From contig NZ_JAJOHW010000058.1 of the NCBI RefSeq assembly GCF_021129195.1, positions 1-35,295 on the forward strand: DNA of 35,295 nucleotides, written 5' to 3'. The stretch's first letter is position 1; each line of letters opens with the position of its first letter. Position numbers and translations under genes: made by a program. A model generated the notes under the pieces. It was not told the DNA's origin. It saw only the letters and a program-made list of their open reading frames with translations, and did no database searches. Of this stretch, positions 14,891 to 22,597 are shown piece by piece. The DNA is from Chromobacterium aquaticum (lineage in GTDB: Bacteria > Pseudomonadota > Gammaproteobacteria > Burkholderiales > Chromobacteriaceae).

Positions 14891-16453
14891 ATGTCTGAGG
14901 TTCAAAACGCATCTATAGATTCCAGCCCCGGCTGCGTCGACCTGATGGTGGACCGCCATGTGCGCGCCGGGCGCGGCGATTGCGTCGCCCTGATCGAACG
15001 CGGCGCCGAGGGCCGCCGCGTCCTCAGTTATCGCCAATTGCAGGCCTTGAGCCTGACGGCCGCGCGCGAGTTGGACATCCTGCTCGCCGGCCGCCGCCCG
15101 GGCCAGCGCGTGGCGCTGGTGGGTTCGGCGACGCTGGAAACGGTGATCTACTGGCTGGCGGCGATGCGTTCGCAGCGGCTCGCCTTCATGGTGCACCCGG
15201 ATTTGCCGGCCGAACATTACGAAGGCCTGTGGCAAAGCTACGACCCTGACCTGATCCTGGCCGACCGCACCGCGCGCCAGCCGCGCGCCGAGGCGATGAC
15301 CGACCTGGCGACGCTGGCGGCGCGCAAGAGCGCGCCGGCGGCGACGCACGCGGTGGGGGACATCGAGGCCAGCTTTGATCTGAGCCCGGCGCTGGTGCTC
15401 GCCACCTCCGGCTCCACCGGCCGGCCCAAGCTATGCGCGCACTCCCATCGCTCGTTCTGGGAGTTCGAGCGCACCGTGACCCGGCCGATGTGGGGGCTGT
15501 GCGCCGAGGACAAGGTGCTGGCCAGCACCGGGCCGTTCTTCTCTTTCGGCCTGCAAGGCCTGCACGCGCCGCTCAGCGTCGGCGCCTGCGCGGTGCTGCT
15601 GCCGGAATGGGGGCGCCACGCCGATTTTCTCGACGCCATCGAGGCCGAGGCCGTCACCGCCTTCCTGGCGGTGCCCACCCTGTACCACCTGCTGATGGCG
15701 CGGGCGGAACGCGCTTACGACTTCAGCGCGCTGCGGCTGTCCTTCTCCGCCGGCGAACGCCTGCCGCCGGCGATCCGCCAGCGTTGGGAAGCCTGGACCG
15801 GCTCGCGGATGCTGGACTCCATCGGCACCACCGAAACCTTCGCGCCCTATCTGTCCGAAACCGCCGACGGCGGTGCCGGCCTGCGCCGCGTAGAGGGCTT
15901 CCGCTACCTGGAAACGCCGCACGCCGGGGACGCCGACGCGCCATCCGACGCCTTCACCCTGGACCTGTCCGGCGGCTGTCTGATGCTCGGCTATTTGCGT
16001 CCCGGCGAAGCCGGCGCCATCGAGGCGGCGCCGGCCAGCTTTCCCACCCGGGATCTGTTCGTGCGCGCCGGCGAAGGCCTGAGCTTTGTCTCGCGCGACA
16101 GCGAACGCATCAAGGTGGCCGGCTATTGGGTCAGCCCGCAGGAGCTGGAAGCCTTCCTGCTGGACGACAAGCGGGTGCTGAAGGCGGCGGCGCTGCCGGT
16201 GGTCACCGCCGAAGGGCTGACCCGGCTGCGCGCTTACGTGGTGGCCACCGCCAGCGGCTACGTCGGCGCGGCCCTGGTGGAAGACTTGATGAAGCGCGCC
16301 CAAAGCGAACTGCGGCCCAAGGCGTTGCGGCCGGACCGCATCGAGCTGGTGGCCGACATCGCCACCACGCCCAGCGGCAAGCTCAAGCGCCAGGAGCTGC
16401 AAGGCCTGGTCAGCCATCCGGCGGCCACCGCGGGCGCGGTGCTGGCCGGGTGA
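14891..16453 (+). CDS. Benzoate-CoA-ligase-like AMP-ligase
   Basis: This 520-residue ANL enzyme has the P-loop LATSGSTGRPK, the aryl-ligase-like FFSFGLQG and PLSVGACAVLL segments, IGTTETF (A5), FPTRDLF (A7), the hinge DSERIKVAGYWVSPQELE and the C-terminal PSGKLKRQEL (lysine K497). The layout is closest to benzoate-CoA ligases, so it probably activates an aromatic acid. In this operon the natural candidate is the 3-amino-4-hydroxybenzoate made by the aldolase and DHQS-II pair. One oddity is PKLCAH where most relatives have PKG. It is the last gene of the operon and its stop is one base from the convergent luxR stop. Confidence 0.87.
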   Translation: MSEVQNASIDSSPGCVDLMVDRHVRAGRGDCVALIERGAEGRRVLSYRQLQALSLTAARELDILLAGRRPGQRVALVGSATLETVIYWLAAMRSQRLAFMVHPDLPAEHYEGLWQSYDPDLILADRTARQPRAEAMTDLATLAARKSAPAATHAVGDIEASFDLSPALVLATSGSTGRPKLCAHSHRSFWEFERTVTRPMWGLCAEDKVLASTGPFFSFGLQGLHAPLSVGACAVLLPEWGRHADFLDAIEAEAVTAFLAVPTLYHLLMARAERAYDFSALRLSFSAGERLPPAIRQRWEAWTGSRMLDSIGTTETFAPYLSETADGGAGLRRVEGFRYLETPHAGDADAPSDAFTLDLSGGCLMLGYLRPGEAGAIEAAPASFPTRDLFVRAGEGLSFVSRDSERIKVAGYWVSPQELEAFLLDDKRVLKAAALPVVTAEGLTRLRAYVVATASGYVGAALVEDLMKRAQSELRPKALRPDRIELVADIATTPSGKLKRQELQGLVSHPAATAGAVLAG

Positions 16454-16454
16454 G

Positions 16455-17183
16455 TCAGACGGGGATCAGGCCTTGGGCCAAGGCCCTGGCCACCGCCTGG
16501 CGGCGGTTGGACACCTTCAACTTGTTGATGATGTTGCGGATATGAAAATTCACCGTGGACTCGGAGCAGCGCAGGATGCGCGAGGTTTCCCAAGAGGTTT
16601 TGCCGGCGGCGGCCCAGCGCAGGCACTCGTGCTCGCGCTGGGTCAGGCTGACCGACGCGGCCAGGCAGGCCTCTTCGATGCGGCAAATGGCCTCGTAAGC
16701 GTAGGTGCACAACAAATGCACCGTCGGCGTCAGCATTTGCAGCCATTGGTCGGTGCGCGCGTCGGCGCGGGCGTCGCAGGCCACGGTCATCATCATCGGC
16801 TGGCTGCGGCCGACGCCGCGCAAAGAGGTGGCGACGCCGGCGGAAACGCCGTAGGCCGACGCTTCTTCGAACAGATGTTGGGCGGTTTCGTCCTCAAAGC
16901 GGTTGCGGTGCCAGATCAACGGCACCGCCGACTGCCGGCAATGGCGCACCACCGGGTCGCGGCCCATCCATTCCAGCCGCGAGTAACGCTCCATCCAGGC
17001 CGCCGGGTAATTGGTTTCCACCCGGGGCGCGGGCGTGTCGCCGTTCACGGATTCAATGCCGATCAGGAAGAAATCCAAGCCGATGTTGGAGACCAGCTGT
17101 TGGCAGTGCTGTTTGACCTGCTCAATCGTCGCCGCCGACAGCAGGTCGGGCAAAGCGCGGATGACATGCTCTTGCGGATGCAT
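16455..17183 (-). CDS. LuxR-family quorum-sensing regulator
   Basis: The 242-residue protein has an autoinducer-binding domain with the invariant residues at W63, Y67, D76, P77 and W91 (WMERYSRLEWMGRDPVV, then IWHRN). It also has a LuxR helix-turn-helix (LTQREHECLRWAAAGKTSWE, then SESTVNFHIRNIINKLKVSNR). It is therefore a complete AHL receptor, not a solo lacking ligand residues. I chose the ATG at 17183; a TTG at 17222 would add 13 residues. The gene sits tail to tail with the biosynthetic operon and its promoter lies in the AT-rich gap shared with the oxidase gene. Together with the luxI at 2296 it brackets the cluster. The sequence is clearly different from the CviR protein as I recall it. 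Confidence 0.94.
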   Translation of the reverse strand: MHPQEHVIRALPDLLSAATIEQVKQHCQQLVSNIGLDFFLIGIESVNGDTPAPRVETNYPAAWMERYSRLEWMGRDPVVRHCRQSAVPLIWHRNRFEDETAQHLFEEASAYGVSAGVATSLRGVGRSQPMMMTVACDARADARTDQWLQMLTPTVHLLCTYAYEAICRIEEACLAASVSLTQREHECLRWAAAGKTSWETSRILRCSESTVNFHIRNIINKLKVSNRRQAVARALAQGLIPV

Positions 17184-17583
17184 CTGACTTTCTCTGACTT
17201 TCAACTGTGGGTCTAACAGCAAATAAGTAATAAGCGCGTGATTTGTCTTGCTGGAAAAAGTCTGACAGGCGCGCCAAAAAATGACAAATGGAAAGTTCTA
17301 TCAAATTGAAATTTCATGACAATTGGTTCGTGGTTGATATGAACTCATTTGCGCTTGTCAATGTAGCGATAGTTTTAGAAGGAAAAGACAGATGGCCGGT
17401 GTTTGTCGTTTTTACTGACAATTACTGACATTTAACTTCTTTATGGTACGGCAACGTGCCGATCTTGGCACCCGGCCCGCGCCGGGCGGCTCGCCGCCGC
17501 CAGCCGCAAGGCTGTGCCATTGCCGCAACGCATTAATCGCCGGTCCGACAGGGCCTTCTCAATCTTGGTGTTGGAGCAAACTC
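17184..17583. promoter_or_regulatory. AT-rich divergent regulatory region (luxR / diiron oxidase)
   Basis: This 400-bp gap holds no convincing gene and is visibly more AT-rich than its surroundings between about 17205 and 17455. It contains repeated TGACA words: five on the + strand (near 17262, 17282, 17318, 17415 and 17425) and one inverted (TGTCA near 17356). Two pairs of direct repeats have a 10-bp period: TTACTGACA at 17412 and 17422, and TCTGACTTTC at 17183 and 17193. A half lux-box CTAACAG occurs at 17212-17218. A short dyad CGGCA-ACG-TGCCG sits at 17449-17461. Promoters for both flanking genes must be here; individual -35/-10 elements are not clear enough to place. Confidence 0.5.
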
Positions 17584-18288
17584 ATGGACATGCAAATGGC
17601 GCTCTTGGAATCGACCAAAGAGCAATTGATCGAACGCATCCGTTCCCATTCCTTCCTGACGCGCTGTCGCGCCGGCGAAGTCTCGCTCGACGAGCTGAAG
17701 ATCTTCCTGGTGCAGCAAGGCTTGTACAGCGCCTACTTCACACGCTACCTGTGCGCGATGATGGCCAATCTGCCCAGCAACGAGGAAGTGCTGGAACTGG
17801 CGGAAAACCTGTTCGAGGAATTGGGCCTGGCGCCGAACAGCCCGCGTCCGCATCATCTGATCTATCGCGAAATGCTGGAGCACTACTCGGTGTCGCTGGA
17901 CGGCGCGCAGCCGCTGGCCGGCACGCGCCGCTTGATCGACAGCATGTTCCAGCATTGCCGCCACCTGAACCCGGCCGCTGGGCTGGGCGCCTTGTGTCTG
18001 GGAGCGGAAGGGCTGGTGCCGCCGATGTACAGCGACATCATCCTCGGCTTCGAGGCGCTGGGCGCGGCGCGGCGCGACATCGAGTTCTTCCACATCCATG
18101 TGGAATGCGACGACGGTCACGCCGAAACCATACGCGACATCATGCTGGACATCGCCAGCTCGGCGCCGGAGCAGATCGACCTGATGTTGCAGGCGGGGCA
18201 TCGCCTGGTGGACGCGCGCTTGGAGTTCTTCAGCTCCATCGAGGCCGCGTACCAGGAGGCATCGCGCGCCCAGCCCGCCATCGCATGA
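17584..18288 (+). CDS. Haem-oxygenase-like diiron oxidase/oxygenase
   Basis: The ATG at 17584 (GGAG 7 nt upstream) gives 234 residues; the open frame extends further 5' but without a plausible start. The all-helical TenA/PqqC/haem-oxygenase-like fold is suggested by length and pattern. All six metal-ligand positions of the HDO group can be assigned: E79 (LFEELG), H90 or H91 (PRPHHLIYREM), E142 (LGAEGLVPPMYS), and H172, D176 and H179 in the canonical HxxxDxxH motif (HVECDDGH). Known members (UndA, BesC, RohS and the central domain of SznF) cleave or N-oxygenate amine- or acid-containing small molecules with O2. Here it could oxidise the aryl amine or tailor the product. Its separate promoter faces luxR. 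Confidence 0.85.
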   Translation: MDMQMALLESTKEQLIERIRSHSFLTRCRAGEVSLDELKIFLVQQGLYSAYFTRYLCAMMANLPSNEEVLELAENLFEELGLAPNSPRPHHLIYREMLEHYSVSLDGAQPLAGTRRLIDSMFQHCRHLNPAAGLGALCLGAEGLVPPMYSDIILGFEALGAARRDIEFFHIHVECDDGHAETIRDIMLDIASSAPEQIDLMLQAGHRLVDARLEFFSSIEAAYQEASRAQPAIA

Positions 18289-18328
18289 GCGCGGCCCTCC
18301 CGTGCCGGGAGGCGTTCCGCGTCCTTCG

Positions 18329-18360
18329 GGCCGGCCCCGCGCGAAGCGGCCGGCTCTTTT
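18329..18360 (+). terminator. Hairpin with T-run between oxidase and class II aldolase genes
   Basis: Arms GCCGGCC (18330-18336) and GGCCGGC (18348-18354) are followed by TCTTTT. It lies just before the Shine-Dalgarno of the next gene, so it would end or attenuate the oxidase transcript. Confidence 0.55.
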
Positions 18361-18376
18361 CAAGAAAGGAGACGCC

Positions 18377-19186
18377 ATGACCGATACCATGGCAATGGAC
18401 AAGCAGAGCTTGATCGAACGGGCGAAGACGCAGATGCAGCAGCATCTGGGCGCGCCGGACTGGTCGCTGCGCGAAAAAGTGGCGCTGACCTGTCGCATCT
18501 TGTTCGCGCAGGGCCATGATTCCGGCCTGGCCGGCCAGATCACCGCGCGCGCGGAACGGCCGGGCGAATACTATACCCAGCGGCTGGGCCTGGGTTTTGA
18601 TGAAACCACCGTCGGCAACCTGCTGCGGGTCAACGCCGACCTGGACGTGCTGGAAGGCGACGGCATGGCCAATCCGGCCAACCGCTTCCATAGCTGGATC
18701 TACCGGGCGCGGCCGGATGTGCGCTGCATCATCCATACCCACCCGGTTCATGTCTCGGCGCTGTCCATGCTGGGGCGCCCGTTGAAGATCGCCCACATGG
18801 ACGCCTGCATGCTGTACGAAGACGTGGCCTTCCTGCCGCAGTGGCCCGGCGTGCCGGTGGGCAATAGCGAGGGCGAGATCATCAGCGGCGTGCTGGGGGA
18901 CAAGCGCGCGGCGCTGCTGGCCCACCACGGCCTGGTGGTGGCCTGCCGATCGGTGGAAGAAGCCTGCATGATGGCGATCCAGTGCGAGCGCGCTGCCCGG
19001 CTGCAATTGCTGGCGGAAGCGGCGGGGGAGATTCGCGAAGTGGAGCCGGCGCTGGCGCGGGAAGCGCATGACTGGATCCTGCAGGACAAGCGTTCCCAGG
19101 CAGGCTTCGCCTACTACGCGCGCCGCGCGCTGCGCGCGGTGGAGGCCGGGGCCGAGCATCCGCTGGCGACAGCGGCCACGGCATGA
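18377..19186 (+). CDS. Class II aldolase/adducin-family protein
   Basis: The 269-residue protein carries the family's metal-binding pattern: the two histidines of IIHTHPVHVSALS, and a third in LLAHHGLVV. The glycine/serine-rich N-terminal substrate segment is replaced here by SGLAGQITAR, and HSWIYRARPDVRC is typical. Members are fuculose-phosphate aldolases, ribulose-phosphate 4-epimerases, methylthioribulose dehydratases and uncharacterised relatives acting on small hydroxy-carbonyl compounds. The ATG at 18377 has AAAGGAGA upstream. It follows the diiron oxidase gene in the same direction, although a hairpin intervenes. The substrate cannot be predicted; in context it may carry out a C-C cleavage or lyase step on a pathway intermediate. 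Confidence 0.85.
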   Translation: MTDTMAMDKQSLIERAKTQMQQHLGAPDWSLREKVALTCRILFAQGHDSGLAGQITARAERPGEYYTQRLGLGFDETTVGNLLRVNADLDVLEGDGMANPANRFHSWIYRARPDVRCIIHTHPVHVSALSMLGRPLKIAHMDACMLYEDVAFLPQWPGVPVGNSEGEIISGVLGDKRAALLAHHGLVVACRSVEEACMMAIQCERAARLQLLAEAAGEIREVEPALAREAHDWILQDKRSQAGFAYYARRALRAVEAGAEHPLATAATA

Positions 19187-19307
19187 GCGGCGACGCCATC
19201 CTGCTTTCAGGCAGTACCGTGAGCTTGATCCCCGGTATTAAGCTGCGAAACTGGCCGGCGCTGCGCCTGCGCTGGCCGGCTCATGTCTTTCGCCGAGAAG
19301 GGATTGT

Positions 19308-19925
19308 ATGTTGCACAAGCTACACCGTCTGTCCGCCTGTCTGATCAGCCTTTACATCTTGTTCCACCTGCTCAACCACCTGAGCGCGCTGGCCGGCATC
19401 CAGGCCCATATCGACTATATGCGCAGCTACCGCCTGCTGTACCGCTTCCCGCCGGTGGAAACATTGCTGCTGGCCTGTGTGCTGTTCCAGGCGGGCTCCG
19501 GCCTGTATTTCGTGTGGGCGCGGCGCGGCCAGCGGCAGGGTTTTTTCGATCACGCCCAAGCCTGGTCCGGCCTGTACCTGGCGTTCTTCCTGCTGTTCCA
19601 CCTCAGCGCGGTGCTGTACGGCCGCTGGGTGCAAGGGGTGGACACCAATTTCTATTTCGCCGCCGCCGGCCTGCATCTGGGCCATTACTTCTTGTTCTTC
19701 ATGCCCTATTACTTTCTGTCCATCGTCGCCTACTTCACCCATATCGGCTGCGCGTTGCGCTGGCTGTTGCAAGCGCGGCTGGGGCCGCGCGGCGGCGACC
19801 GGCTGGCCGGCGGGATGATGGCGACCGGCGCGCTGCTGTCCGGCGTGGTGATCGCCACCTTCAGCGGCGCCTGGTATCCGGTGGCCATTCCGGCCGCCTA
19901 TCAATTCAGCGGGCTGGTGCGATGA
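19308..19925 (+). CDS. Polytopic membrane protein, cytochrome b-like
   Basis: This 205-residue protein has about five hydrophobic helices and several histidines within or at the ends of helices (H3, H6, H20, H24, and more in FFLLFHLSAV and LHLGHYFLFF). The pattern resembles the membrane anchor subunits of succinate dehydrogenase/fumarate reductase, which bind haem b, but no flavoprotein or iron-sulfur partner gene is nearby. I would call it a membrane protein of unknown function with a possible haem-binding helix bundle. Its stop overlaps the start of the hydrolase gene (ATGA), so the two are coupled and likely act together. Confidence 0.65.
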   Translation: MLHKLHRLSACLISLYILFHLLNHLSALAGIQAHIDYMRSYRLLYRFPPVETLLLACVLFQAGSGLYFVWARRGQRQGFFDHAQAWSGLYLAFFLLFHLSAVLYGRWVQGVDTNFYFAAAGLHLGHYFLFFMPYYFLSIVAYFTHIGCALRWLLQARLGPRGGDRLAGGMMATGALLSGVVIATFSGAWYPVAIPAAYQFSGLVR

Positions 19926-21001
19926 GGCCGCCGACGCTGGCGCAAAGACTGGAACGGGCGCTGGCGCGCCGCGCGCTGCGCCTGCCCAAGCCCTTGCTCA
20001 AGGCGCTGGCCGGTTCGCCGCGCCGTCTGGACGGCCTGACGCTGAACCCGCAACTGCAATTGCTGCTGCGGCTGCGATGGCTGGGCCGCAAGCGCGGCTG
20101 GCATCGTCTCGGCGTGGCCGCCGCGCGGCGGGAGCTGGATTGGGAGGGCGGCCTGCTGGCGCAGCGGGCGCCGCAGCGCGTGTTGGTCGAGGACGCGACG
20201 CTGACCGGGGCCGCCGGCGCGATCCGCGTGCGCCGCTACCGGCCCGAGGGGCTGGCATTGCCGCTGCCAACCCTGGTGTTCTATCACGGCGGCGGCTTCG
20301 TGGTCGGCTCGATCGAATCGCATGACCTGCCTTGCCGCGCGCTGGCCGCCGACGCGCGCTGCCAGGTGATCTCGGTGGATTACCGGCTGGCGCCGGAACA
20401 TCCCTTTCCCGCCGGCGTGACGGACGCCATCCACGCTTTTCGCGCGTTGGCGGCGGACTGCGCCGCCTGGGGCATGGACCCGGAGCGGCTGGCGGTGGGC
20501 GGCGACAGCGCCGGCGGCAACCTCGCCGCCGTGGTCGCGCTGGCCACGCGCCAAGACGCGACGCGGCCGCGCCTGCAACTGCTGTGGTATCCGGTGGTGG
20601 ACAATAGCGCCGGCTTTCCCTCCATCCAGCGCTTTGGCGATGGCTTCTACCTGGAGCGGGCCACCATGACCTGGTGCGTGCGCCACTATACCGGCGGCGG
20701 CCAGCTGCGCCATCCACGGGTATCGCCGCTGTTCGACGAGCTGGACGGCGCGCCGCCGGCCTATATTCAAACAGCGGGTTTCGATCCGCTGCGCGACGAG
20801 GGCGAGGCCTACGCCGCCAAGCTGGCGGCCGCCGGCGTGCCGGTCCGCTGCGAGCGGCAAGCGGGGCTGATCCACGGCTTTTTCAATATGGCCGGCGACA
20901 TCGACGAAGCCGCCGCCGCCTTCGCCGCCGCGGTGGCCGCGCTGCGCCGGGCCTGGCGAGTCGAGGCGGAACCGGCGCTGGTACCCGAGCCGGCGACATA
21001 A
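19922..21001 (+). CDS. Alpha/beta hydrolase, hormone-sensitive-lipase family
   Basis: The 359-residue protein has the HSL-family oxyanion motif HGGG (residues 122-125, in FYHGGGFVVGS), the nucleophile elbow GDSAGGN (S196), an acidic residue in GFDPLRDEG and the catalytic histidine in GLIHGFFNM. These are esterases or lipases on small acyl esters. An N-terminal extension of about 100 residues is basic and helical. The ATG at 19922 overlaps the membrane protein stop by 4 nt. In the neighbourhood of the acyltransferase cluster it could hydrolyse or remodel an ester product; this is inference from position only. Confidence 0.88.
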   Translation: MRPPTLAQRLERALARRALRLPKPLLKALAGSPRRLDGLTLNPQLQLLLRLRWLGRKRGWHRLGVAAARRELDWEGGLLAQRAPQRVLVEDATLTGAAGAIRVRRYRPEGLALPLPTLVFYHGGGFVVGSIESHDLPCRALAADARCQVISVDYRLAPEHPFPAGVTDAIHAFRALAADCAAWGMDPERLAVGGDSAGGNLAAVVALATRQDATRPRLQLLWYPVVDNSAGFPSIQRFGDGFYLERATMTWCVRHYTGGGQLRHPRVSPLFDELDGAPPAYIQTAGFDPLRDEGEAYAAKLAAAGVPVRCERQAGLIHGFFNMAGDIDEAAAAFAAAVAALRRAWRVEAEPALVPEPAT

Positions 21002-21028
21002 GCGGCGGCGCGCGTCGACTAATCCTGC

Positions 21029-21281
21029 AAGAACCTGATTACGATCTCGCGAGCAAGAGCGAGGCAAGGCGTTGCGGCTGAGAAAGCGGTATGTACAAGT
21101 GGTATATGAGCATTTCGAAGGCGTACTCACCGTGTAAGAACCTGTTTACGATCTGCTGCGCGTCGGCGATACGGCGTTGAAACCGAGCTCAAAATGCTCA
21201 TGTACCACCTGTACATTCCGCTTTTTCGCTCGTTTCCGCCTTGTCTCGCCTTAGCTCGCGAGATCGTAAACACGTTCTAAG
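21029..21281. repeat. Intergenic inverted repeat cluster
   Basis: The motif AAGAACCTG(A/T)TTACGATCT occurs at about 21029 and 21136 on the + strand, and a variant (GAACGTGTTTACGATCTC) ends near 21281 on the minus strand. The arms 21029-21115 and 21192-21281 are imperfect reverse complements for about 90 bp, sharing TTACGATCTCGCGAGC, AAAGCGG, ATGTACA and ATGAGCATTT. No ORF is supported inside. It looks like a dispersed non-coding repeat family or a nested miniature element with degenerate copies. It separates the hydrolase gene from the Sel1 gene and fills the whole gap apart from the Sel1 ribosome binding site. Confidence 0.75.
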
Positions 21282-21346
21282 AGCCCGCTCAAGGCCCGCG
21301 CGCATTGCGGCGGCGGGGAATCGGGCGGCGTCCAGAGGAGGCGAAG

Positions 21347-21964
21347 ATGCGCAAGGTGGGGAGATGGATCGTGCTGTGCTGGGCGCTGGCCGCCGCCGCC
21401 GAGGTGCCGGGCTGGGCCAGCTACCAACGCGGGGATTTCGCCGCCGCGCGCCGGCAGTTCGAACAAGCGGCTGAGGCCGGCGACCGGGTGGCGGCCTTCG
21501 ATCTGGCGATGATGGACTGGCGCGGCGAGGGCGCGACGGCGGACCGGGCACGCGCCCTGCGCTGGCTGCGCCGTGCGGCGGAACTGCGGCTGCCGCAGGC
21601 CCAGCATGCGTTGGGCGTGCTGTACGAAACCGGCCAGGGCGTGGACAAATCGCTGACCGAGGCGACGCGCTGGTTCCGCCAGGCGGCGGATCAGGGTTAT
21701 CTGCCGGCGGAGCTGGACCTGGGCACCCAGTATTTTCTTGGCCGCGGCGCGGCCAAGGATTACCGGCTGGCGGCGTTCTGGTACGAAAAAGCCGCGCAGC
21801 AGGGCGATGTCGGCGCGCAGTATTTGATCGCCAGCATGTACGAGCATGGCGATGGCGTGGAACGGGACCTGCCGGCGGCGATACGCTGGTACGCCAAGGC
21901 GGCGGCGCAGGGCGATGTCGGCGCCAGGCTCAAGGCGCTGGATCTAGCCAAGCGGGCCAGATGA
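21347..21964 (+). CDS. Secreted Sel1-repeat protein
   Basis: The ATG at 21347 (GAGGAG 6 nt upstream) gives 205 residues with a signal peptide (MRKVGRWIVLCWALAAAAEV) followed by tandem Sel1-like repeats. Each repeat carries a variant of A...LG..Y..G.GV..D...A..W...AA..G, for instance HALGVLYETGQGVDKS and YLIASMYEHGDGVERD. Roughly four to five repeats fill the protein, with no other domain. Sel1 proteins are periplasmic or envelope scaffolds for protein-protein contacts. The partner is unknown. It is convergent with the following minus-strand gene. Confidence 0.85.
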   Translation: MRKVGRWIVLCWALAAAAEVPGWASYQRGDFAAARRQFEQAAEAGDRVAAFDLAMMDWRGEGATADRARALRWLRRAAELRLPQAQHALGVLYETGQGVDKSLTEATRWFRQAADQGYLPAELDLGTQYFLGRGAAKDYRLAAFWYEKAAQQGDVGAQYLIASMYEHGDGVERDLPAAIRWYAKAAAQGDVGARLKALDLAKRAR

Positions 21965-21974
21965 GATCGGGCGT

Positions 21975-22394
21975 TCAGGCGCGGGCCGGGCCGCGCCGCA
22001 TTTCGGCCAGACACTGGCAGGCGGCCTGCCAATCCTGCACGCCGCGCAGGCCGCGCACGATGATGCCGGCCAGGGTGTCGTTGCAGGCGTCCGGGCCAAA
22101 CTGCATCAGCATCTCGTGCAAGGCGAAGTGCAGCGAAGCGTTGTGCTGCAGCAACAGCCCCACCTGCTCGTGAACGAAGCCGTCCACGGTGGCCTGGCCG
22201 TTACGGTCCACGTGCACATGGTGGCGCGGGCAGAAGCCGGAGCGGATCAGCGCCTGGTCGGCGCGCACATCGTCGAGAAAGGTTTGCGCGCTGTGATGCA
22301 GAAAGCCGCAAGCCATGATCAGGCTGGCGACGGAATAGGGCTTGGTGGTGGTGGAGTCGGCGACTAGGGCGTTGTCCGGCAAAGTGGCAAGCAT
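21975..22394 (-). CDS. Hypothetical protein, 139 aa
   Basis: The frame starts at an ATG at 22394 with an excellent ribosome binding site (AGGAGAAC) and encodes a soluble protein rich in Ala, His and Leu. I do not recognise a family. The sequence contains HHSAQTFLDDVRADQALI and HHVHVDRNGQATVDGFVHEQ, and several cysteines (five) including DWQAACQCLAEM near the end. It has no signal peptide or membrane helix. The AT-rich 200-bp gap upstream probably holds promoters for this gene and for the divergent yqiA. Codon use and the clean start support a real gene. Confidence 0.7.
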   Translation of the reverse strand: MLATLPDNALVADSTTTKPYSVASLIMACGFLHHSAQTFLDDVRADQALIRSGFCPRHHVHVDRNGQATVDGFVHEQVGLLLQHNASLHFALHEMLMQFGPDACNDTLAGIIVRGLRGVQDWQAACQCLAEMRRGPARA

Positions 22395-22597
22395 AATGTT
22401 CTCCTGTTGTTGTATTTAAACCGCTCCATATGGCATAAATCGTCGGTTTTTTTATATTTTCCGCGCTTTTGTAGCATTCATGCGAATGTATTGGCAAGTC
22501 AGTCGAAAGGACGGTTGCCAGGCGCGGCCGCCAGGGTTTGTCTTGGGGCGACAGCCATTTAGAATGAACGTTTTATTCACGCTTTGTTCCCATTCGC

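Noticed and set aside
2296-17183. Identification of the luxI and luxR genes as cviI and cviR
   Set aside because: cviI and cviR overlap each other in C. violaceum, whereas these two are separated by ten genes. The LuxR sequence also differs from CviR as I recall it. Most likely a second quorum-sensing system.
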